DNA from: Neurospora tetraspora
Lineage: Eukaryota; Ascomycota; Sordariomycetes; Sordariales; Sordariaceae
Length of the DNA stretch: 64,000 nt
Direction: 5' to 3'
Assembly (NCBI RefSeq): GCF_033439725.1
Contig: NW_026944383.1
Location: 2,728,001 to 2,792,000, forward strand
This document shows positions 34,308-44,074 of the stretch, in pieces. Below the pieces are notes generated by a model that was given only the letters and a program-made list of their open reading frames with translations, searched no databases and had not been told where the DNA came from. Every line of letters begins with the position of its first letter. Position 1 is the stretch's first letter. The translations under genes and the position numbers were made by a program.

Positions 34308-36528
34308 TCAGAAGAAGTCATCATCGTCATCATCCATAAACCCTCTCAACCCACGCCAGTTAAAGAGGCCCTCGTCCGGTTGTATCTTCTCGTTGACCGA
34401 TAAACCCATCCCCGGCTCGGCTTCATCTACATCATTCTCGTTGTAAGAGTGCAAGGTCGCCGTTCCAGCATTCATAGTCGGTCCATTCCATGACGACGCT
34501 AAGATGGCATGTTAGACAAGTATTCTGAAGGACGGGGTATACAAAAGAGAAAAAAAGTTCAAGATAACTCACCAACAAGCAATGGCGCATTAGGATGCCA
34601 GCCCACATCTCTGACCAGCGTCATCCACTCTCTCCTTCTCGCCGCCGGAGTATACCCAGGTATCCTCAGCCCCTCAGTCACGCTCTTGACGTCGATCTTC
34701 GCGGCAATAGTTGCATCCAGGTTCCAGACATAAACAAACCCATCGTACGAGCCCGAGTAGACATAGCGCGAGTTAGTGCTACCAGGAGGCGAGAAGTGGC
34801 ACCGGATCAGTGTCCTCTGCACTTTGTGACCCCTGAACGTGACCAGCGAGTTATCATGCGGGTGCGGCTGCCACATGTAATCGTGATATTCTGCAAAGCG
34901 GTAATCGTACTGGTAGCGGCGTCTGGCGGTGGGTTTGGTGGCGTCAAGCCTTTCCACGTCGGCTGTGGACATGGCCATGCGAAGATCCCACAGCTTCATG
35001 GACTGGTCCTTGCCGTTGCTGAGGATGTAGCGTCCATCGCCCTTGCTGTCGATGTATGTTAGGCCTTCCATGTGGCCGACGAAGGCGCCCGCTTCACGAC
35101 GTGAAGACATGCTTCGGGTGTCCCATACTTTGATGGTGCAGTCGTCCGATCCGGAGTAGAGAATGTGTGGGGATTGCTTGTCGGCGAAGCAAACGGCGTT
35201 CACGTCGTTATCGTGGCCCTCCACGTTGTAAAGAGGCTCTCGGCGCTCTATGTCGTAAACGACTATCGAGTCGGCACCTGTGCCGGCCACAAGTGTTCGT
35301 CCGTCGCCTGAGAAACGGATGGAGAAGATAGGAAACGCATCTCGCCAGCCTTGACGTACCATTCCTCCAGCAAGATCAAGCGTATAAGGGTCACCTGTGT
35401 CATTGGGATCCGTAGGGGCGAAGCAAACTTGGCTTGTTAGAGATGTATAGGCAAGCCACTTGTTGTCTGGACTGAGGTCTGCATCCGTGAGAGTCCATTG
35501 ACCAAAGGGGTATCGGACAGTCTTGTAGTGCGTCCAGTTGTAAGGGTTGGAAGTGTCGTACATGCGTACTTTGAAGTCCTTGCCACAGGCGTAGAAGAAG
35601 TTGCCGTCATCGGAGAACTGGCCGCAGCACACAGGATCGTCGTAGTGAATGACCATCTCCGGCTTCGATGAGGGAATCATCTGTTGAGCCATAAGAGCCA
35701 GGTTGGTCTTTTGCTCTGTCCTATCGCCCAGGCCTAGCTCCCGATCCAGTAATCGACGAGTAAGCCTTTTCTTCTTGCTATCAGGCTCTCTGAGATCGAA
35801 GGCACCGAAAACACCGGATTCCATGAGCTTCCGACCTTGCTCGCTGGGCACTTTGGGGAAGGCAGGGACATAACCTGGCCTCATCCGTCTAGGTGGTTCC
35901 CAATAGTCGTCATCGTCGTCAATGTCATCCACGTTATGACCTTGGATTAGCGCCAACAGTTGCTGCGAACCTAGGTGAGCACGACCGCCGCCTCCTGGAA
36001 AGCGAATAATTCACCAGTTAGCAGATTCTTTTGCGTCATCTCAAGAGAGATATCGCTTAACGAGTGGTCATGGTGAGTGTAAAACCTACCACGTATTATC
36101 TGAAGGATCCTCCTCTGAAGTGCATTTCCAGGCTCATTGGGATCATCATCGTCGTCATCTTCATCATCATGGGCGCCCGGTGCTAGTTCGTCAATAACCA
36201 ACTCAAACTCAAGACCACCACTACCATCGAAATAGTCCTGGTCGTCTTCATCGTCTTCGTCATCGTGTTCGTCCTCATCATCGTAATCCTCCTCTTCATC
36301 GTCGTCGTCGTTCCCCGTTACGTCTGCATGTTCCTGCGCCGGGTGATACACATATCCGTCGTCGTCCGAGTCCCCTTGGTCCTGGTGCTCTGCATAAGAT
36401 CCACCACTTTCCGCATTCCCGGGTGGGCTTTCATGGGAGCTCTCAAACGCGGCGTCGCTTTCGTCATCTCCCCTGGTAGCTGTCGTTCCCGGAGCCACGG
36501 GCGGCTGTGTTATCGGGCTGCTGCTCAT
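34308..36528 (-). CDS. DCAF11/LEC14B-type WD40 protein (CUL4-DDB1 substrate receptor)
   Basis: Three exons (36528-36090, 35994-34573, 34498-34308; donors GTAGGT and GTGAGT) encode 683 residues. The N-terminus is Ser/Pro-rich, then very acidic (about 70-135, runs of Asp/Glu), then RRILQIIRGGGGRAHLGSQQ. The family-specific block EMVIHYDDPVCCGQFSDDG precedes WD repeats through about residue 640 (GQWTLTDADLSPDNKWLAYT, ILYSGSDDCTIKVWDTRS, YVYSGSYDGFVYVWNLDA). The third exon supplies the conserved ASSWNGP finish and an acidic tail DDDDDDFF. In animals and plants DCAF11/LEC14B proteins present substrates to CUL4-DDB1 ubiquitin ligase. The WDTR-type repeat end suits DDB1 binding. Confidence 0.92.
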
Positions 36529-36925
36529 GGTTCCTGTGTGCGGGGGCGAAACTCTGTTTGACTTTGAGTGATAAGCGATGACGCCGAGATGCTAGAGTCC
36601 GATGGCAAAGATAGCAGACGGCTGGATGAAGTAAAACAACTTTGAACAATACCGGCGACGATCGAGTATGAGAACGGGCCGTAGTTCGCCAGGCGATGTT
36701 AGGAAGGTCACATGTTTAGATGAAATTCAGTTACAAAACACGTCGTCCGAGGGGATCGATGGAGGGGAAATCGGCTGCTTAGTTCAGCAAGAGCCCATGT
36801 TCTTTGAGCAATCGGATACATCCCAGCGCATGTCTTTCTCCAACTGTGGGGGGAAGTCCGCTGTGAGCCTGTGACCCCGCGGGTTTTATTGTGTAGACTC
36901 GATAGCCCAGTGAAGGAAGATGGGT

Positions 36926-36937
36926 AGGGTTAGGGTT
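36926..36937 (+). repeat. Telomere-like AGGGTTAGGGTT motif
   Basis: Two copies of the telomere-type unit about 400 bases upstream of the DCAF11-like start, in the interval 36529-37322. The rest of that interval shows no gene. The motif may be a telo-box regulatory site or the scar of a healed break. Confidence 0.55.
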
Positions 36938-37322
36938 ATAGACATTTCGCTGATTTCAAGTTACACACCTACCTGACCACCTTTGCTCCGGATTCACGCG
37001 ATAAGAGAAGAGTAGAAATTGTTTGATCCTGGATACATATGGTTTTGTTTTCTATGATCTCTCTCGTTGTAGAAAATCTTGTTTACCCTTGACCGCATGG
37101 TCGTCCCGACTATTCTTCCCTCAAGGCCCGTGAACGTATAGTACAATCCACCTTCTTGTATCATAGCTTAACCCGAACGCCAAAGCTAACGCCAGTATCG
37201 AATGTGGCATAGACGAAATGTGCAATATTTGCCAGTTCTCGAATGTAAATACCATCGCAGATCCGTTCGTTATTCCCCTAACCTTTACCCAGTGGCCATT
37301 CTGTCCCTGTTCCGATCCGTGT

Positions 37323-39119
37323 TCACTCACACTCGACCTGCTCAATCCGATGAACAATATCATCCCCGCTCTCATTGACTTCCAACACCAGCGCAGACAA
37401 TTGCCTCCCATGTCCGCAGCCCGAGTCGAGACCGTACGCATATCGAGTTCCCTTGAACTTCTTCGGCTTCTTCTTCCTCCTTTCAGCTTCCACTCCGTTT
37501 CCTCCGTCTGATGATCTCTTCACCTCGGACTCCGATTCAATCTCTACTTCCGTCTCGATTTCGATCTCCACGTCTCTTCCGGCGTTCACGTTGACTGTTT
37601 GGTCGCCTGTTCCGGTGATCTGGCGGGCGCTGATTGGGATTGGGCTCTTGCCTAGGTTGATGGTGATGTCTTTGTCGACTTGCAGACCGGAGCGGGCGTC
37701 GTGGCCGTAGACGACGGCTACGCGCTTGGATGCGTTGCTGATCAGGTTTTGGTAGCGGTTCCAGGCGCGGGACCAGGGTTCGCCTTCGCGGGTGTCGAGG
37801 GGAATGGTGGTTATTCCTTTGTGGGTGGTGTTAATATTTCCGTCGTTCTTCTTTTTGTCTTCGTTCCTGGTGTTATCAGGGGCTGAAGAGGTAGCGAGTT
37901 CGTAAGCCAGGCTCCGCATGTTCATCACCGCCCATGGGTCTTGCTTCTCTAGCGGGAGAGATGGGATGAGACCCCCGTGGACGACGACCACTTCTTTGGC
38001 GTTCCATGGCGCGGTCTTCGCTCCGGAAAGGTGTCCAACTCGGAGGATGATGGGTTGAGAGGCGAGCCAGTGAAGTTGAGAAGGGCTCAGGGAGCGGGCG
38101 ACGGCGATGTGTTCTGGCTTTAACCCTTTAGGCTTCTTATTTCGTCGTTGTCGTCCCGCAACGTCGAGGGTGTCGTTTGCTTCTTCCTCTTTCTCTGAAA
38201 TTTCCTCTTCGTCGTCACTCACACTATCGGCCTCGTTCTCTGCCTTACCCCGCCATTTTTTGCCCTGTTTTATGCGACTTAACCACTTCGCGGCTTCGAG
38301 CACCTTGTCGTCATGGTTGCCTCTCACTGCACTCGCTCCTATGTCCCTAGCGAACTGCACCAAACCCTTGCTATCCGGACCTTTCGTTACTAAATCTCCA
38401 GCAAGGATGAGATGATCTGTCGTATTGTCAAATGAGATTTTGGCCAGAAGAGATCGTAGGGTGGTCAGACGACCGTGCGTGTCGCCTATGATAACCAGAC
38501 GTTTGCTGTTGGTGACATCGGAAGAGGGGTTGGACGGTGGTGAAGGGTTGGTGATAGATGGGAGATGTTTCTTGGGAAGGTTTGATATCAGAGTTATAGG
38601 ACTGTAAACTGCGTCGATAAGTTCGAGTTCTGGGATAATAGGAACTTGGTGTTCATCGCCGTTGTTCTGGGTTGTGAGAGGTTGCGAGGGTTCTGTGGAT
38701 ATCGTTAATGAAGTGTTCCAGTAATCCATTGGCAGTCTTGTGAAGATCGCTTTGGATGTTTAAATGCGAGAAATCGGGCAAAGATCTAAAAAAAAAAAAG
38801 AGGTGAACAGCTTGTGAAGAAGCTATTGGACGCAGTGTGCACTATCGTTCGCAATATGTGACATGTGACGATGAAACATTGCATGATGTGCTCAGTGAAT
38901 GTGGGGACAGAAAAGACCCTTACGGTACGACGTCATATCTGGGAGCTTTTCAGAAGCCTTTGTCGCCGGTCGATGGAAGAGCGACTGTCGGCCTGCGCTG
39001 TTTAGCCCGAGAAGGTGCATCGTGAAGAATGTCAGGACGGCAAGCAATATGAAGCTGGTGCCGACAGCGGCGGAGCAGCGCCGTTGACGGAAGAAGCGTG
39101 CCATGGCTTCGGCGATCAT
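37323..39119 (-). CDS. ppn2: Ppn2-like PPP-family metallophosphatase (vacuolar polyphosphatase)
   Basis: Exon 2 (38749-37323) carries the PPP-superfamily motifs: GDTHG (about 152), GDLVTKGPDS (about 181), GNHDD (about 209), VVVHGGLIPS, and VVYGHDARSG with GLDSGCGHGRQLSALVLE. This is the set seen in yeast Ppn2, the zinc-dependent endopolyphosphatase of the vacuole lumen. A 66-codon exon 1 (39119-38924) adds a cytosolic Arg-rich start and one membrane anchor (GTSFILLAVLTFFTMHLLGL). Joining it through a 174-base intron (GTAAGG...CAAAG) keeps frame and gives 540 residues. Alternatively translation starts at MDYWNTSL (38729) without an anchor, because a stronger-looking T-rich acceptor lies earlier but leads into a stop. 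A second ATG at 39104 has the better context (GCCATGG). A large charged insert lies between the metal motifs. Confidence 0.8.
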
Positions 39120-40089
39120 AGCGTTGGGTTTAGGTGTCGCATGTTCCTTTAGGTTGGTTGTAGGATTGAACGTCTTGAGAAAAGTTCAGGGAAGGATGAA
39201 AAGAGGAATATGCGGGGCTGGTATACTTGCAGGATGGAGAAAAAGGGGAAACAACTTCCAAGTTTTCAGGATGCAACAGAAAAAAATCCAAAATGAACAG
39301 GAGATATATAAGAAGTGGAAGCAGTCCGATGCAGAGCCAATGTCTCAAGTCTCGATAGTCTGAACAATAGCATCTTCAGTTTTTGGATCATGTGTGACGG
39401 AGTGAAGTCCGCCCCTCTGCGCCAGCTTTGACGAATAAGCACGGATCTTCGCGAACCGGTACACGTACCCTTTCACACCTTGGTGTCTACACGTGTAGGT
39501 GAAAAGCTCTCTGATAGGTGCGCCGTTCTTGGAGAGGGTGTTGGTCTCAGGAAGATTGTGGACTGACTGTTCTCAGAATCAGACAACTGCGGAGCTTAGT
39601 CAAACACTTAGGTGCTCATAGTTATAAAACCGGGACTTGGATATTCGAATCCGGGACGTATGGCAAAACTGATGCCTTTCTTTCTTCAACCGGTGTTTCC
39701 CATTCGGCGAGCTCGACAAAGTTGTTGAGTTGTGAGCTGCTCTCCCCTTGGTGATTTCGAATTGTCGTACAGGTAACCCAAGCGCATGGCGGTAAGAGAC
39801 TGGTGTCACATGTTGTCGCGCAGTAATAAGGCGGCAGTGGTACAGTTATAACCTCGTATTTCGCTGTAAAATCCAAAACGCCTACCAATGCTGATACTTG
39901 TATTCCACCCATAACCTGTAGGCCCTAACGCTTTCAAGTCGTACACGCCTGACCAAGCCTCATACTTGGTTCCCTTCCCCATGCTTTCGTAATGGAACCG
40001 TCGCCTTCCTTTTCATCGTACAGCTGATTATCCTCGATTCCGGGTGTGTTGTGATTTGGCGCAGGCGCAATGCCCTCGTATCGGTTCGA
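39120..40089. other. Gene-free interval
   Basis: About 1 kb between the Ppn2-like start and the Pet191 stop with no credible coding frame. The left part is promoter for the Ppn2-like gene. An imperfect dyad around GGATATTCGAATCC lies near 39640; it resembles a tRNA T-arm but has no partner arms. Confidence 0.45.
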
Positions 40090-40560
40090 TTACTTCTTGT
40101 CCGCCCCAGCAGCAGCCTGCTCTCTGTACTTCTGGTTCTCCAACTCTCTCCAGTCCGGCTCAGCCGAGTTGTTGCCATCTGTGACGCCCTTGCCGCCAGC
40201 AAAGGCAGACTTGCCGGCATACAACTGGTAGCCATCGCCTGATTGTTCGGTCTCCTGGAGCTTCTGGAAGGTGATGGGCTGGTTGCCGCGGAATCGCTTG
40301 CGCATGTCGATCATGCCTCGCCTGCAGTCTCCGAAGGCTCTCTTGAACTGCTGGCATTGGGTTGGAAGAGTGTCGGCGAGAGGAGCACGGAGGCAATCGG
40401 CGGCCGAGTTTCTATGGACCATAACGCAGTCGGACTCTTGGAGGCATTGCGCCAGCGCGGCGCCTGGGGGAGAGAGCACGGTTAGCGGATCACCTCAACA
40501 AAGCAAACCAAAGCAAAGGGATTTTGGTAACCTACGAATCTCTTTACATGAGCTTGGCAT
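40090..40560 (-). CDS. pet191: Pet191/COA5, cytochrome c oxidase assembly factor
   Basis: Two exons, 40560-40536 (25 bases, MPSSCKEI plus one base) and 40463-40090, joined across a 72-base intron (GTAGGT...CAG), encode 132 residues. The conserved pattern is complete: C5, AQCLQESDCVM, the Ser/Asp-Cys-Leu of SAADCLRAPL, LPTQCQQFKRAFGDCRRGMIDM and KRFRGNQPI. These form the twin Cys-X9-Cys-like CHCH fold of Pet191/COA5, an intermembrane-space factor needed for complex IV assembly. The C-terminus (about 60 residues, Gly/Ala/Lys-rich with DWRELENQKYREQ) is longer than in yeast. Without the tiny first exon the protein would lack its first Cys. Confidence 0.93.
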
Positions 40561-41656
40561 GGTGACTGCGTTCTCCGGCTGTGGTGGCTGGTCAGGGAAA
40601 CTTTGGCGGGCAACGAGGGACGGCGATCGGAATTCCAATCTCCAGAACGCGGCAGAATCCCATCGCTGGGGTGCGCTAGTCGCGGGGCCGAACGGGTGTG
40701 CTAAAGTGCAGGAGCATAGGGCACAAAGCGGCCTGTGCACTGGCACTTACACAGCGCCCGGGCTCTTCAGAGTCTCAGGGGTTCGGCAATTCCATTGGTT
40801 CCGGTCCTTATTTCTTTTTTTCCTTCTCTTCCTCGTTTTGAATATTGACATTACTGCTCGAGCACCGAGGTATTGCTGAGGAGCCCGGTATATCATCCGA
40901 GTCCGTGATATTGTTGAATGGTAAGTACCGTCAACCAGGGAATAAAGTGTGCGGATACACAAGATCTAGATCTCTCAACCCCAGGCTTTGTGTATCCCAG
41001 GAGCCAGGACCCCTCCACGATCTCCAGGCCCTCCATCGCCCATCCGATCTACACCAACACAGTGACCGGGCTTTGGGTCACAGCTCCCATGGTTAGTCAT
41101 CCTTCAATATTATGCTAAACGGTACTGAAACGAGGAGCCAATGATCAGATGGAGAACACTTCATGCAGTGTGAATCGTTCACATATGAAGAAGGCCAAGA
41201 GTTAAACACTAGAAGGTGCTACAGGAAAAGGAGATGCACACCGCTTGCGCTTCCACTTCAGAGCTTCTTTTTCTGTCCTAGCTTTTGCATGTGATCACCC
41301 CTGACATTGTGACATCACATTGGATCAAACCGCCCCTTCTCAATCTTGGCCGCCTTTTTTTTCCCTTATCACCAACCGACCAACAGCTTCTTGACCCCAT
41401 ACATTATATATAATAATTTCCCATTATTCTTTGGCCGCACATCTGTCTTGTATACCACCTCGTACCGTCCCGACCTGGACAATCTCTATCCATTCTCCTA
41501 TACGCGCGGTCTCGATGATGCCTCTCGGGAGCTACTGATTGCCCTGTTCCTTTCGACCAGAGCTGTTACTTGCACAGCTTAAGCTATCGATCGCTTCCAA
41601 TCCTAATCTACCTAACTTTGCGGCCAATGAGAGTATAGTTGCCGAAAGCCGCCAAA

Positions 41657-44074
41657 ATGCCTGTTCCATTTCTTGGGCGACTCGATGTGTGAGACATGCC
41701 TCTGTTTCCCCTACCTGACCATCCCGTATCTCGGTGCACTTGTCTAACGTCTTATCTCGTCTCCAACAGCACCGAGTATGTTGCGCTTATCGGGTCCTTC
41801 TTGCTCGTGGGACTCGAGGCCCTCATCCGTATCCTGACGCTTGCCCTACCTAATTCCCTAATTACTCTTTTCTACCGTTTATCGAGACGACTGTTTAATA
41901 GATGGACAACACCAGCACAAAAGCGGGCGGAGGAGAGGAGACAGCGTATGTGACAATCACTCAATACCTTGAGCCTTTGTCGGTTGTCATGCAAGAAACT
42001 AATCCTAACCGATATGTACAGCCGTCTCTGAAGCCGTCCGAAACGCCTCCGATTTTGTCGATCTTTGCGCCCTGTTCGGATACACCGCGGAAGAGCATGT
42101 GGTACAAACTAAGGATGGATATCTGCTCGGCCTGCACCGGTTGGCTTACAGGAAGGGCGAGGAAGATACAAAGGTCAACCGAGGACCGAACAGCATCAAG
42201 AAGCGCGTTGTCTACCTCCACCACGGTCTGCTGATGAACAGCGAGGTATGGGTCTGTCTCACGGACGAGCAGAGGTGCTTGCCTTTTGTGCTCGTTGAGC
42301 GCGGCTTTGATGTTTGGGTGAGTTGTGTTGCCCGTAGTGTTGCCGGAAACACCACTAACAAAGTTTACATTGCAGTTCGGAAACAACCGCGGCAACAAGT
42401 ACTCCAAGAAGTCCGTCCACTGTTCGCCCATGTCACAGAGGTTTTGGAACTTCTCGATCGACGAGTTCGCCTTCCACGATATTCCCGACAGCATTAGCTA
42501 CATCTTGGAAACCACAGGGCAGCCGTCTTTGTCATACATCGGCTTCTCCCAGGGCACAGCCCAAGCTTTTGCTAGTCTGTCCATCCACCCGAAGCTCAAC
42601 GACCAGGTCAACGTCTTTATCGCTCTTGCCCCAGCCATGTCCCCGGCCGGTCTATCTAACGGCATTGTCGACGCACTCGTCAAGGCCTCACCGCAGGTGC
42701 TATACCTACTCTTTGGAAGACGCTCTATTCTAAGTTCGGCAACCATGTGGCAGTCGATCCTCTACCCGCCCATCTTCTCGAAGCTCATCGACATGGGACT
42801 CAGCTTTCTCTTCAACTGGAAGACCCAGAATATCAGCACCTCGCAGAAGCTTGCCGCATACCCGCATCTTTATTCGTTCACAAGCACCAAGTCGGTCGTC
42901 CACTGGTTCCAGATTATCCGCACCAAGTCCTTCCAGATGTACGATGACGATGTACAGCCCCCGCTCATGCTCTCCTCCAGCAGCAAGTACACCAAGGTCG
43001 CCAAGTATCCCACCCGCAACATCAAGACGCCAATTGTACTAGTCTACGGGGGCATCGACTCGCTCGTAGACATCAAGGTCATGCTTCGCGAACTACCCAC
43101 ACAGACGGTGGCCACCGAGATCCCGCACTACGAACACCTCGACTTCCTCTGGGCCCGTGACGTTGATGCCCAAGTCTTCCAGCACGTCTTTGATGCACTC
43201 GAGAGTTTCACCGGAGCCGAACACACCAAGGAAGAATACGAACGCTACCGCAGCGCCCGACACGTCAGCCTGAGCGCCAGTGGCTCCTTCAATCGCTTCA
43301 TTCCTAACAAGAGCGGTGATAATACGGCTGCCGACAGCGACGTCAGCACTGCCGTGGCCGGGAGTGTCCGTGATGGCGAGGAGCAATTTGTTGACGCCGA
43401 CGAGCGCCAGGAACGGCTGGATCAGGTCAACGAGCTACGAAGCATGAAATCCTTCTCTAGCTCACCGGATACGAGTAGTAGCCCAAAGAAGCAACAGCTA
43501 CTCCAGGTACCGCATCAGGCGCGCGAGAGCCCTCTTACGACTCCTGTTGGCAGCCTCAACAGCACTTCTGGTTCCAAGCTTAGCCCGATGTATCCCGGGT
43601 CTTTGGATGGGCACTTTGAGAACGACTCGAGGGCCGAGTCACTGTCAAACAGGAGTCCGGACTCCGAGTTTCAAGGTGCGTTACCTTCGATTACGCCACC
43701 GAAGAGCAGGGGAACGGGCGCGAGCCAAATGAGCTTGAACTCGCTCAGGGGTGGCAAGGGGATCAGTCTTGGTCCTAGTGAGTCTCCTTGAATTTGCGTG
43801 CGTGCGTGCGTGCGTGCGTGTTTGTATGTTTTATGCTTTTGGTGGTTCTTTCTTTCCCCTTTTTGTCTTCTGCGGGTGTGTGCGATGCCGAGTTGTGTTG
43901 GATATTCTCAGAGAGCTGGATACTAATCGGCCAATTTCCTTACGACATACAGGCAGGGCAGTAGGTGGTGTTACTACAAGTGGTGCTGAAGTTCCACTTG
44001 CTGCGTTGGCGGGGAGCAGCTCAAATGAGTCTGGGACGTTGAGGGAGCCGAGGAAGAGTTCGAATAAGAGGTAG
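41657..44074 (+). CDS. Steryl ester hydrolase / acid-lipase-family lipase (Tgl1/Yeh-like)
   Basis: Five exons (41657-41688, 41770-41945, 42022-42317, 42376-43777, 43953-44074; all GT-AG) encode 675 residues. An N-terminal membrane segment (VALIGSFLLVGLEALIRIL, about residues 15-35) anchors it, as in Yeh1/Yeh2/Tgl1. The alpha/beta-hydrolase core has the oxyanion region VVYLHHGLLMNSEVW (about 132), the nucleophile elbow GFSQG (Ser about 225), the acid GGIDSLVD (about 392) and the His of HYEHLDFLWARD (about 420). FGNNRGN, characteristic of the acid-lipase family, starts exon 4. A Ser-rich, probably phosphorylated and disordered C-terminus of about 240 residues follows. The enzyme should release sterols from steryl esters of lipid droplets or membranes. 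Intron 4 carries a (TGCG)n tract. Confidence 0.92.
43795..43821. repeat. (TGCG)n tetranucleotide microsatellite
   Basis: About six to seven copies of TGCG inside intron 4 of the steryl ester hydrolase gene, immediately after the donor region. Confidence 0.85.

Noticed and set aside
39640-39660. GGATATTCGAATCC dyad as a tRNA T-arm or binding site
   Set aside because: It is an isolated palindrome with no neighbouring D-arm or anticodon arm and no evidence of function.
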